Source: Chitinophagales bacterium (GTDB lineage Bacteria; Bacteroidota; Bacteroidia; Chitinophagales; S012-47). Taken from it: a DNA stretch of 54,053 nt. The notes beneath the pieces are model-generated. The model did no database searches, had not been told where the DNA came from, and saw nothing but the letters and a program-made list of their open reading frames with translations. The stretch is taken from assembly GCA_026981615.1 (NCBI GenBank), contig JALSIH010000153.1, forward strand, positions 1 to 54,053, written 5' to 3'. Numbering within the stretch: position 1 is the stretch's first letter; each line of letters opens with the position of its first letter. The position numbers and the translations under genes are program-made. Positions 16,200 through 24,379 of this stretch are shown here, piece after piece.

Positions 16200-17273
16200 A
16201 TGCCTGATTTGGAAAAAACATTTTCGCAGCGCCTTCTGCGCTGGGCCCGCGATTGTGACCGTCCCATGCCCTGGAAGGGGGAGCTTGATCCCTACAAAAT
16301 CTGGCTGTCCGAAATCATCCTTCAGCAGACAAGGGTAGCGCAGGGCAGGCCCTATTACGAGCGCTTTCTGGCCCGTTTCCCCGATCTGAAAGCCCTGGCC
16401 GCAGCCGAAGAGGATGAAGTGATTCGCCTTTGGCAGGGCCTGGGCTACTACACGAGGGCGCGCAATCTACTGCGGGCGGCCCGCGATATCCGGGATCGAT
16501 TCGGAGGGCGCTTTCCGGATCGTTATGCACAGATTCTCTCACTTCCGGGCATAGGGCCTTACACGGCTGCTGCCATTGCTTCCTTTGCCTTCGGGCTGCC
16601 CCATGCCGTGCTGGACGGCAATGTCATCCGCGTGCTTACACGCATATTTGGTATTGATGAAGCAATGGACAAGAGCGCGGGCAGGGCCCGGCTGCAGAGT
16701 TTGGCCAACCGGCTCATCAACCGGAAGGCACCAGGCAGCTACAATCAGGCCATCATGGACCTGGGAGCAACAGTCTGCCTGCCGCTCAACCCGCACTGCC
16801 CGGATTGTCCTTTTGCCCGTGATTGCACGGCATATCTTCGGGGAAATCCGGCAGCCTATCCGGTGAAGAGCAAGCGAAGGAAAAAACGCAAGCGCATTCT
16901 CCATTACCTCGCGCTGGAGGAAAATGAAAAACTGGCCATACGGAAGCGCGAAGAGAAAGATATATGGCGCGGGCTCTATGAGTTTCCGCTGATCGAAAGC
17001 GGGAAGGCACTGTCGGCAAAGGAGCTTTTGAATGATCCGCTTCTGGAGAATGCCGCCCTGAAGGGCAATGCGGATGAGCGTGCTCATTTGCAAAGCATCA
17101 GACATGAACTAACGCACCAGACCCTTGAGATTCGTTTTTTCCATTTTCAGCTCGAATGGAAAAAGCCGCCCCCATTTGAAATGATTGCAATTGATAAATT
17201 GAATAAATTTGCATTTCCAAAGCCTATTGAGAATTTGCTGAAGGAGAAATTCTTATATTTAGGATTGGATTAA
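16200..17273 (+). CDS. mutY: A/G-specific adenine DNA glycosylase MutY
   Basis: Removes adenine mispaired with 8-oxoguanine. The 357 residues include the catalytic-site region LSEIILQQTRVAQGRPYYER, the helix-hairpin-helix LSLPGIGPYTAAAIASFAFG with the catalytic Asp following in VLDGNVIRV, and a [4Fe-4S] cluster loop with C-x6-C-x2-C-x5-C (CLPLNPHCPDCPFARDC). A NUDIX-like C-terminal domain for 8-oxoG recognition follows (about 230-350). Length is typical. It lies 13 nt before ssb, and mutY-ssb-gldE-gldD is a known Bacteroidota gene order. Confidence 0.97.
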   Translation: MPDLEKTFSQRLLRWARDCDRPMPWKGELDPYKIWLSEIILQQTRVAQGRPYYERFLARFPDLKALAAAEEDEVIRLWQGLGYYTRARNLLRAARDIRDRFGGRFPDRYAQILSLPGIGPYTAAAIASFAFGLPHAVLDGNVIRVLTRIFGIDEAMDKSAGRARLQSLANRLINRKAPGSYNQAIMDLGATVCLPLNPHCPDCPFARDCTAYLRGNPAAYPVKSKRRKKRKRILHYLALEENEKLAIRKREEKDIWRGLYEFPLIESGKALSAKELLNDPLLENAALKGNADERAHLQSIRHELTHQTLEIRFFHFQLEWKKPPPFEMIAIDKLNKFAFPKPIENLLKEKFLYLGLD

Positions 17274-17286
17274 TAAAGCAACTGCC

Positions 17287-17730
17287 ATGGTAAACAAAGT
17301 TATTCTTCTGGGCCGTCTGGGACGCGATCCCGAAATTCGGAACCTTGAAAACGGAGCCACGGTGGCCAATTTTTCCATGGCCACCAGTGAGGTTTTTTAC
17401 GACCGCAACAAACAAAAACAGGAAAGGACGGAATGGCACCGCATTGTGATGTGGAGGCGAAATGCAGAAGTAGCCGAGAAGTACCTGAAAAAAGGGGACC
17501 TCATCTACGTGGAAGGAAAATTGCGAAACCGTTCTTACGAAGACAAAGACAAGAACAAACGCTATATCACGGAAATAGAAGTGGATTATTTTCAAATGCT
17601 CAGTCCGCGATCTGAAAGCAAAGCGGGCGGAAATGAATATGGCGGAGCAGCCGCCCCCGAAAGCAAAGCTGCGCCCACTCCGCAAACTCCGGCCGACCCC
17701 GCAGATATGGAGGACGATCTTCCGTTCTGA
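17287..17730 (+). CDS. ssb: Single-stranded DNA-binding protein
   Basis: Coats single-stranded DNA in replication and repair. The 147-residue protein starts MVNKVILLGRLGRDPEIRNL, the classic SSB OB-fold opening, and continues ATVANFSMATSEVF and EWHRIVMWRRNAEVAEKYLKKGDLIYVEG. A low-complexity Ala/Pro linker follows and the C-terminus is DDLPF, the acidic tip that binds partner proteins. This is the normal length and layout. It follows mutY closely, an arrangement of two repair genes. Confidence 0.97.
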   Translation: MVNKVILLGRLGRDPEIRNLENGATVANFSMATSEVFYDRNKQKQERTEWHRIVMWRRNAEVAEKYLKKGDLIYVEGKLRNRSYEDKDKNKRYITEIEVDYFQMLSPRSESKAGGNEYGGAAAPESKAAPTPQTPADPADMEDDLPF

Positions 17731-17756
17731 TATGGTTTCACGAAACTCAATGAAAT

Positions 17757-19121
17757 TTGGAATCAAACCCTGATGGTGACCTTGGCGTTCCCCTTGTAAT
17801 TAAGTTCCTGAGCGGCTTTTCTGCCCGGCCCTTGACGCTGGAAATATACATCGCATTGGCGATCACGATCCTGCTCCTTTTCGCTTCGGCCATTGTGTCC
17901 GGGGCCGAGGTGGCATTCTTTTCTCTCGGCAAGCAGAACATCAAGGAGCTGAAAGGCAGCAAGGCGTCACGCGACCACTTGCTTCTTTCTCTGCTGCGCA
18001 TGCCCCGAAACCTGCTGGCAACCATTCTGATAGCCAACAATCTCTTCAATGTCGGCATTGTAGTGACTACCTACTTCATTATTTCTTCCACATTTGTTTT
18101 TGAAGATGCCTGGGCTCAGTTTGCGGTGGAAGTGGTCTTTGTCACTTTCCTTCTGGTCGTTTTCGGAGAAGTGGTTCCAAAAATCCTGGCCAATTACCGG
18201 AAACTGGAATTTGCACATTTCTCTGCTCCCGTGCTGGGTGTGTTGAGCAAGGCCTTTCATCCGCTGAGCGGCTTTTTGGTGCGCTCTACCCGGGTGATCG
18301 AAAAGCGCCTGGCCAAGAAACAAGGGGCACATTTCGTGACCAGAGAAGAAATCGACCACGCCATCGAGCTGGCCCGCGATGAGAATACAACCGAGGAGGA
18401 AATTGATATTTTAAAAGGAATTGTCAAATTCGGAGATATCACCGTGAAGCAGATCATGCGATCGAGAGTGGACCTCGTGGCCATCGATCGTGAGAACTCC
18501 TTTGACGAAGTGCTGAAGATCGTTCGTGAGAGCGGCTATTCCCGGTTTCCGGTTTACGAAAACGATCTCGATCACATCATCGGCTTTCTTTATGCCAAAG
18601 ACTTGCTGGGTTATTTGAACAAGGATGCCTCCTTTGACTGGGCAGCGCTCCTGCGTCCGTCTTTCTTCGTTCCGGAAAGCAAAAAAATCGAAGAGCTGCT
18701 GCGCGAATTCCAGCGCAAACGCATTCATATGGCCGTAGTGGTGGATGAATACGGAGGCACCTCCGGCATTGTTACCCTTGAAGATATTATGGAGGAGATC
18801 ATCGGAGAGATCGAAGATGAGTATGACGTGGAGGAAAGCGATTTTTACCAAAAAATCAATGAAAACACATTCATTTTTGAGGGCAAAACGCTGATCAATG
18901 ATTTTTGCAGAGTCATGGGCATCGATACCCATCTTTTCGATGAGATAAAAGGAGACTCGGATTCGCTGGCCGGCCTGCTTCTGGAACTTTTCCAGCGCAT
19001 GCCCGGGGTCGGGGAGTCCGTTCGCTACAATAAGTACCGCTTTGAGGTGTTGGATGTTTCGGAGCGAAGAATTGAAAAAGTAAAAATCACGGTAATTGAT
19101 GAGGGACAGGATTCCAACTAA
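17757..19121 (+). CDS. gldE: Gliding motility-associated protein GldE (CBS/CorC-type)
   Basis: A DUF21 membrane domain (about residues 30-190, starting LEIYIALAITILLLFASAIV), two CBS domains (about 215-335; MRSRVDLVAID and RIHMAVVVDEYGGTSGIVTL) and a C-terminal CorC/HlyC domain give the usual hemolysin-family layout. In F. johnsoniae GldE supports GldD; it may be a transporter-like protein (inference). An in-frame stop lies just upstream, so the start has to be the TTG at 17757; its N-terminus MESNPDGD matches the pattern of GldE. The 3' end overlaps gldD by 23 nt, which suggests tight co-expression. Confidence 0.92.
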   Translation: MESNPDGDLGVPLVIKFLSGFSARPLTLEIYIALAITILLLFASAIVSGAEVAFFSLGKQNIKELKGSKASRDHLLLSLLRMPRNLLATILIANNLFNVGIVVTTYFIISSTFVFEDAWAQFAVEVVFVTFLLVVFGEVVPKILANYRKLEFAHFSAPVLGVLSKAFHPLSGFLVRSTRVIEKRLAKKQGAHFVTREEIDHAIELARDENTTEEEIDILKGIVKFGDITVKQIMRSRVDLVAIDRENSFDEVLKIVRESGYSRFPVYENDLDHIIGFLYAKDLLGYLNKDASFDWAALLRPSFFVPESKKIEELLREFQRKRIHMAVVVDEYGGTSGIVTLEDIMEEIIGEIEDEYDVEESDFYQKINENTFIFEGKTLINDFCRVMGIDTHLFDEIKGDSDSLAGLLLELFQRMPGVGESVRYNKYRFEVLDVSERRIEKVKITVIDEGQDSN

Positions 19122-19707
19122 GTTTTTTCTGTTGATAGCGGCACTGGGCACCCTGGCATGGGCTTCCTGTTCGCAGGACTACAGTCCGCGCGGCAAGGGC
19201 TACCCTTATCTTGAAGTCCCCGAGGAGCACAGCTATCAGCGTTTTCAGGATGGCAACTGTCCCTTTTCCTTTGAATACAATACAATTGCCCGTGTGCAGC
19301 GCGACTCGCAGTTGATACGCAATGAGCCCGAAAGCGATTGCTGGCTGAATATCGTTTACCCCGATTATGATGCCACCATTTATCTGAGTTACAAAACACC
19401 GGAAGAAGACTACAACCTGCTGAAACTCCGGAACGAGGCCCACAAACTCACCTACGAGCATGCCAAGCGGGCCGATTTCATTGAACCGCAGCTCATCACG
19501 GCAGCCAATCAGGTTTATGGTTTGGTCTATAATGTAGGGGGCGCAGCTGCCTCGCCCACCCAGTTTTTTGTGACCGATACGGTGCGGCACTGGCTGCGCG
19601 GAGCCCTCTATTTCAAAACCTCTCCCAACCCCGATTCGCTGGAGCCCCTGATTCGATACATCGATGAAGACATCGCACACCTGATTCGTTCTATCGTCTG
19701 GGAGTGA
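19099..19707 (+). CDS. gldD: Gliding motility lipoprotein GldD
   Basis: GldD is a lipoprotein required for gliding in F. johnsoniae and acts with GldE. The start at ATG 19099 is preferred over the TTG at 19096. The signal MRDRIPTKFFLLIAALGTLA ends in a lipobox AWASC with the cysteine at residue 24. The mature part begins QDYSPRGKGYPYLEVPEEHS, which is characteristic of the GldD family (a P-x-P-R-G-Y-x-R/Y-x-x-x-P motif), and the total length of 202 residues is normal. It overlaps gldE by 23 nt and abuts the YdcF-like gene tail to tail. Confidence 0.92.
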   Translation: MRDRIPTKFFLLIAALGTLAWASCSQDYSPRGKGYPYLEVPEEHSYQRFQDGNCPFSFEYNTIARVQRDSQLIRNEPESDCWLNIVYPDYDATIYLSYKTPEEDYNLLKLRNEAHKLTYEHAKRADFIEPQLITAANQVYGLVYNVGGAAASPTQFFVTDTVRHWLRGALYFKTSPNPDSLEPLIRYIDEDIAHLIRSIVWE

Positions 19708-20343
19708 TCAAAAAATCAGGTAATAAATCAGTTTGACATATTCGTTGTTGACCATCAGCAGGCCGTATTCATTCTCCCACCATCTTTTTTCATCGTATTG
19801 GCTCGAAGGTGCACCATGAATATTCAGGTAAATGCCGGCCTCACGGAAGGGCTTCTCAAAAAAGGAGCGAATGCGTCTTGTGTGAAAGCGATGGCTGACG
19901 ACCATCACAGTGTCGAGTTTCTTTTCGAGGCAGTAGCGAAGAATGAGTTCCGACTCTTCCAGCGTGCTGCTTCCTTCGGGAAGAAGCACGATGGCCGATG
20001 AATCCATTCCCGAACGGGCCAGATATGCGGCCGTGATTTCGGCTTCTCTAAAGGGAAGTCCGAGTGCCTCGAAATCGGCAGGCACAGTGCCTCCGGTGCA
20101 GACAAGAAAGCGGCCGAGGCCCTGCCTGTAGAGCTCAAGGGCCTCACCGGCCCGGTCTTTGGGCCCGCCTGCCAGAACGAATATCGCCTGCACGCGGCAG
20201 GGCTCATCTTCGCTGATCAGATAGCGGCCTGCAGCCCGCAGCAATTCGAAGCGGAAGAGAAAGAGAAGCAGGAAAAAGACAGACACAAAAAGCAGCGCCA
20301 TCAGGTATTTTCCGAGCCTGCGATGGGTTGATAAAATGCTCAT
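19708..20343 (-). CDS. YdcF/SanA-like protein (DUF218)
   Basis: The 211 residues have one N-terminal membrane anchor (YLMALLFVSVFFLLLFLFRF, about 13-32) and a DUF218 domain facing the periplasm, marked by AIFVLAGG, TLEESELILRY and VMVVSHRFHTRRIRSFF. The family includes SanA and YdcF of E. coli, which are linked to envelope barrier function and S-adenosylmethionine binding, but the reaction is unknown. It is convergent with gldD (the stops are adjacent) and divergent from the flavin reductase gene. Confidence 0.82.
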   Translation of the reverse strand: MSILSTHRRLGKYLMALLFVSVFFLLLFLFRFELLRAAGRYLISEDEPCRVQAIFVLAGGPKDRAGEALELYRQGLGRFLVCTGGTVPADFEALGLPFREAEITAAYLARSGMDSSAIVLLPEGSSTLEESELILRYCLEKKLDTVMVVSHRFHTRRIRSFFEKPFREAGIYLNIHGAPSSQYDEKRWWENEYGLLMVNNEYVKLIYYLIF

Positions 20344-20384
20344 AAACAGAAACTATTATTTTTCTTTGCTGAGTTCATATCCAT

Positions 20385-20392
20385 TAAATTTG
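20385..20392 (+). promoter_or_regulatory. -7 promoter box of flavin reductase gene, probably leaderless
   Basis: TAAATTTG is a perfect TAnnTTTG. A TTG at 20366-20368 lies 16 nt upstream, slightly shorter than usual spacing. The box ends only 4 nt before the ATG at 20397, so the mRNA may begin at or next to the start codon. Confidence 0.55.
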
Positions 20393-20396
20393 AGCT

Positions 20397-21125
20397 ATGC
20401 CCCGGGAATGGAAAACAGCCAGAATCATAAATATCGAAGATTGTGCGCCCAAAACGAAGCGGTTCTTTCTCGAAGTTCAATCTGATCCGGCATTTGAATT
20501 CAAGGCGGGGCAATTCGTTACCCTGGACCTGCCCATAGGCGAAAAACCGAAGGAGCGCTGGCGATCATACAGCATCGCCAGTCCGCCAAAAGGTGACCGC
20601 ATCATCGAGCTGGTGATTGTCTGGCTCGAAGGCGGGAAAGGCACCACCTGGCTCTTTACCGAGGCCGGGCCGGGCACCGCAATTGAGCTGATGGGGCCGC
20701 TGGGCAAGTTTGTACTGCCCGATGAGATTGAAAACGATCTTTGCTTTATTGCCACCGGTACCGGCATTGCCCCGTTTCGATCCATGCTTTATGACCTCCA
20801 TCGTCACAAAGAGAAGGTGAAGCACGACATTACCCTCATCTACGGCACGCGCTACATGGAAGACATTCTCTATTATGATGAATTAAAAGCCCTGTCGGAG
20901 AAATGGGATCGATTTCATTATGAGGTGACTCTTTCGCGTGAAAAAGAAGAGAAATGGCCGGGGCGCAGGGGCTATGTGCATCCGGTCTATGAAGCGTTGT
21001 TTGCCGGCCGGCCGGCAGCCGATTTTTATCTCTGCGGATGGCGCGAGATGGTCAATGAAGCCCGCGAAAGGCTGATGAAGATGGGCTATCCGTCAGGCAG
21101 TATTCACCGCGAAATTTATGACTGA
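20397..21125 (+). CDS. Ferredoxin-NADP reductase-like flavoprotein
   Basis: A 242-residue FAD/NAD(P)-binding oxidoreductase. The FAD domain carries WRSYSIASPPKGDRIIEL (the R-x-Y-S motif) and the NAD(P) domain carries ATGTGIAPFRSMLYDL, followed by TLIYGTRYMEDILYYDEL and YLCGWREMVNEARERLMKMG. The family moves electrons between NAD(P)H and a ferredoxin or another acceptor; the partner is not shown here, but KorAB at the right end also uses ferredoxin. It lacks a C-terminal 2Fe-2S domain. The 3' end overlaps the convergent recO gene by 10 nt. Confidence 0.85.
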   Translation: MPREWKTARIINIEDCAPKTKRFFLEVQSDPAFEFKAGQFVTLDLPIGEKPKERWRSYSIASPPKGDRIIELVIVWLEGGKGTTWLFTEAGPGTAIELMGPLGKFVLPDEIENDLCFIATGTGIAPFRSMLYDLHRHKEKVKHDITLIYGTRYMEDILYYDELKALSEKWDRFHYEVTLSREKEEKWPGRRGYVHPVYEALFAGRPAADFYLCGWREMVNEARERLMKMGYPSGSIHREIYD

Positions 21126-21853
21126 GGCGGCCGGGCCGCAAATACGCTGTCGAGAATGGCCTCGGAGCGGATTCTCCCGAAATGATCGAGGTGCAGCTCG
21201 AAGAATCGCAGAAGCATGCGAAGCAATTTCCTGCGCATATCCCGGCCGGCTTTTACTGAAGATACGGCTCCGGACTCGGTCATCAGGCGGGCCAGCAGAT
21301 AACTCGACTCTTCATCCATGAAATCGCCATGCCCGGGCAAGTGCTCCTGAAATATACCTTCCCGCAAGTTGAAGTAGGCATGATACCCGTCACGGAACTG
21401 GGGCCCGAAGCCCAGAATCTGACTCAGGCGGATAAGATAGTGCAAGTGATAATTGCCCACCTTTTCTTCCCGGTCAATATTCATCAGGCTACTTTTCAGG
21501 AGGTCGAAGACTTCCGGGTTTCTGACTCCGCTGATAATGGCCTTCTTGCTGACCTCCATGAGAAAGAGGGCCATGCTGCCGCGTATCACGCTGCGGGGAA
21601 TGTTCTGATAAAGGTAGGCGGAGTTGAATTCGCGGATGCGCTGCAGTTTTTTATGCTCTTTGTGATAAACTTCCATTTGCAGAATGGAGGCTGCCTGAAG
21701 GAGCGGAGCCCCGGCATAACGGGCCTTCCGTCCGCGCACACCATTCACCATATAGCTTTGAATGCCCAGTTCCCGGGTGAAGATCGTGGATATGAGGCTG
21801 GTTTCGGAGTACTTCACCGAGCGGATGACGATGCCTTCGGTTTTGTGCAGCAT
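21116..21853 (-). CDS. recO: DNA repair protein RecO
   Basis: RecO, with RecR, loads RecA onto SSB-coated single strands. The 245-residue protein has the N-terminal OB domain MLHKTEGIVIRSVKYSETSL, followed by FTRELGIQSYMVNGVRGRKA, both typical of RecO. The helical C-terminal domain follows and lacks the zinc cysteines of some homologues. It starts 17 nt after porZ on the same strand, in the porZ-recO order seen in other Bacteroidota, and its 3' end overlaps the flavin reductase gene. Confidence 0.93.
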   Translation of the reverse strand: MLHKTEGIVIRSVKYSETSLISTIFTRELGIQSYMVNGVRGRKARYAGAPLLQAASILQMEVYHKEHKKLQRIREFNSAYLYQNIPRSVIRGSMALFLMEVSKKAIISGVRNPEVFDLLKSSLMNIDREEKVGNYHLHYLIRLSQILGFGPQFRDGYHAYFNLREGIFQEHLPGHGDFMDEESSYLLARLMTESGAVSSVKAGRDMRRKLLRMLLRFFELHLDHFGRIRSEAILDSVFAARPPQS

Positions 21854-21870
21854 GAAACAAAGCTACGGAC

Positions 21871-24189
21871 TTAGTTGACGATGAGGAAGCGGCATACTTT
21901 GGTCCTGCTTCCGTTCGGATCGCCAATAAAAACAAGATAGACTCCGCTTGATGCCCGCTGCCCGTTGTAGTTGTAGCCGTCCCAAACCATCCGCGAACCC
22001 TGCGAGAGGCCTTCATGGAATACGTTGCCGTTGATGTCCGTAATTTTTATTTCGGCATTGGGCACCACATTGTCAATGGTGATCACGCCCCGGTAGCCGG
22101 GTCGCACGGGGTTGGGATATATCTTGCAGTCCCGCTCTTCTTCGTAGTTGTTGGCAGCCGTTCCGATGTATGAGATGATGCCGTTGTCGGTGCCGAAATA
22201 GACGATTCCCAAGCCCTTGTCGATGGTGATGTCATTCACGATATCCGACAGGAGGGGGCTGTTTTCGGAGTTGAAATAGGCAATCTGCCGGTCACCGTCT
22301 TCACTCATCAAAAAGACACCCCGGTTGGTGGCAAACCATTTCCGGTTGGCCGCATCCACTTCAATGTCGTTGATGATTTCGGTTTCGAGCAGATAGTTCA
22401 GATTGCCGTCAATTTCGATGAGCGGGCGGCTGGCATTGCAGTTGCCGTCCATCACCGACCCCGGGCAGTAAAATACGGCCACGCCTTCTTCGGTTCCCAC
22501 CCAGATGGCTCCGTCCTTGTCTTTGGCAGCGCAGCGCACCTTGTTGCTGTGCAGGTTTCCGCTCTGGCTGCCACCGTCCAGCACCACAGCACGGTCATCG
22601 CTGCTGTTGTCGGGTGTGCCGTTGTCATCATACACGACAAGGCCTGCGTTGTTGTTTCGCTCGGGGATGAGCCATTTCTGGCCGAAATCATCGATAATCA
22701 GGCTGCTGACTTCGGTGATGTTGCGTGGAAGGGGGTAGGCATAGGAATTGCCGTCAGCAGCCAACACCACAAGCGGCTTGGAAACCATATAATTGGCCAC
22801 CCAGAGGTTGCCGTCCCGGTCAAGGGCGAGACCGGCAGCGGTGGTTCGGTCGGGATCGCCCGAGGGAGCCTGAAGCGCTGAGTTGTCTTTGTTAAATGTT
22901 TCGATACTCCAGTCTTTGTATTTAATCACGCCACCATAGATCGAAGCAAAATAGGCCTCCCCGCTTTTTTGGTTTACGACCACATCCAGAATGTCAAGGT
23001 AGTCGTTCATTTCGGGGAATGTGTATTGGTTGAAAGTCTGCCATGCCCCATTCTGATAAAGAAAAAATCCATCGCGGTTGAAGAGGAAGTTAAAAGCACT
23101 GTTGACCCCTCCGGGGGCTACGTAAAGCACTGCATTGGCATGTGCCATTCCGAAAACACTTTCGGATGCCGGCCCGTTGGGATGAATAAATTCACCGCTG
23201 CCGTTGCGATAATGATAGAGTCCGTTGTAAAAATCGGCCACCCAAAATTCTCCTTCGGGGTACTCAATGCATTGATAGGCTACATTTAGGTCGCTGTTGG
23301 GCAGGGCCTCCGAAGAGCTGCCATCGGGGGCGGTCCGCAGGATGCGGATATCATCGGGAACAAAAGGGTCGCTGCCATATTGCGCACTCGTAAGCAAAAG
23401 GTGTCCGTACTGTATCGAGTAATTGATGATTTGATATCCGCTGTTGTCAAGAAAAAGCTGCCAGCTGCTGCCGTTGAATTCGTGAATGCGGTCATTCTGT
23501 ACCAGCATCAGGCGACTGTCAAAAACAAAAACAAAATCGCAGGCTCCGGGGGCAAGGCTTCCGCCACTAACGATATCCCAGCTTTGAAAATTCAGGAGGT
23601 TGACACTTCCGTCCGAAGGCGCCCGCATGAGGCCTTCGGATGTAGCGGCATAAAAATAGCCATCGTACTCTACCATATCCGTGCAGTTGATCCCCACTCC
23701 GCGCAGGCGATAGGTATCCTTGATCTGATGATTGACCAGGTCTACGGCCACAATGCCGAAAGAAGTGCTCAGATAGGCATAATCACCGATAAAGCGGATT
23801 CGATTGATTTTTTTCGTGCCCAGGATGGAGGCGTTTTTTATGTCCGGGATGTTGATGATTTTCTCTCCCTCTATCAAGTCGATATTCCCGTTGGTATAGG
23901 CGATGAGCAGCAAATCCATATCGGGATAAAAGGCCATCTGAGTATGATTGCCTGTGCTCCATTTGCTGATGTCCGAGAGGCCGTTGGCCTTGCTGAGTTT
24001 TTGCAAAGACGCATCCCGGGGGTCATAGACAAATGCGGCCGCCTTGACGGCCGTGTACAGTTTTCCGTTGCCCGTACATACGGCAACGGCATTGGAGTAG
24101 GGAAGATGATCCTGCCACGAGCCGATGGCCTGGCCGTTGGCAGTGAATGAAAACAAGAAGGCAAAAAAGAAATAAAAGAGATGGCGCAT
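21871..24189 (-). CDS. porZ: PorZ-like T9SS protein with beta-propellers and CTD-like domain
   Basis: The 772-residue protein has a signal peptide MRHLFYFFFAFLFSFTANGQ and then GSWQDHLPYSNAVAVC, the classic N-terminus of PorZ. Propeller-like repeats fill most of its length (ISKWSTGNHTQMAFYPDMDL, LRGVGINCTDMVEYDGYFY and a two-component-regulator-propeller motif IWVGTEEGVAVFY), and the C-terminal domain KIYPNPVRPGYRGVITIDNV to TKVCRFLIVN resembles a T9SS signal. In Porphyromonas gingivalis PorZ is a part of the surface attachment complex that passes A-LPS to PorU and keeps its C-terminal domain. The recO gene follows 17 nt later. The assignment to PorZ is from the fold pattern and context, with no direct database comparison. 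Confidence 0.85.
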   Translation of the reverse strand: MRHLFYFFFAFLFSFTANGQAIGSWQDHLPYSNAVAVCTGNGKLYTAVKAAAFVYDPRDASLQKLSKANGLSDISKWSTGNHTQMAFYPDMDLLLIAYTNGNIDLIEGEKIINIPDIKNASILGTKKINRIRFIGDYAYLSTSFGIVAVDLVNHQIKDTYRLRGVGINCTDMVEYDGYFYAATSEGLMRAPSDGSVNLLNFQSWDIVSGGSLAPGACDFVFVFDSRLMLVQNDRIHEFNGSSWQLFLDNSGYQIINYSIQYGHLLLTSAQYGSDPFVPDDIRILRTAPDGSSSEALPNSDLNVAYQCIEYPEGEFWVADFYNGLYHYRNGSGEFIHPNGPASESVFGMAHANAVLYVAPGGVNSAFNFLFNRDGFFLYQNGAWQTFNQYTFPEMNDYLDILDVVVNQKSGEAYFASIYGGVIKYKDWSIETFNKDNSALQAPSGDPDRTTAAGLALDRDGNLWVANYMVSKPLVVLAADGNSYAYPLPRNITEVSSLIIDDFGQKWLIPERNNNAGLVVYDDNGTPDNSSDDRAVVLDGGSQSGNLHSNKVRCAAKDKDGAIWVGTEEGVAVFYCPGSVMDGNCNASRPLIEIDGNLNYLLETEIINDIEVDAANRKWFATNRGVFLMSEDGDRQIAYFNSENSPLLSDIVNDITIDKGLGIVYFGTDNGIISYIGTAANNYEEERDCKIYPNPVRPGYRGVITIDNVVPNAEIKITDINGNVFHEGLSQGSRMVWDGYNYNGQRASSGVYLVFIGDPNGSRTKVCRFLIVN

Positions 24190-24358
24190 GCTGGTGCTCT
24201 GATTGGTTAAGTAAAAGACTGCTTTCTTCTTCGATTCGTTGCAAAGCCGGAAAATCCCTTTTCATTTCCATGGTCTAAGCCGGTCAATTTCAACGGGAAA
24301 AGATGTAATAATACGTTGAAAAACGAAGAAATTAAAAGCGTTAGGACTGTAAAATTGC

Positions 24359-24366
24359 TATCTTTG
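24359..24366 (+). promoter_or_regulatory. -7 promoter box of RND transporter operon
   Basis: TATCTTTG is a perfect match to TAnnTTTG, followed by C as in many Bacteroidota promoters. The predicted start near 24371 leaves a leader of only about 9 nt before the ATG at 24380. No clear -33 TTG is seen. Confidence 0.6.
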
Positions 24367-24379
24367 CGCCTGTTTTACA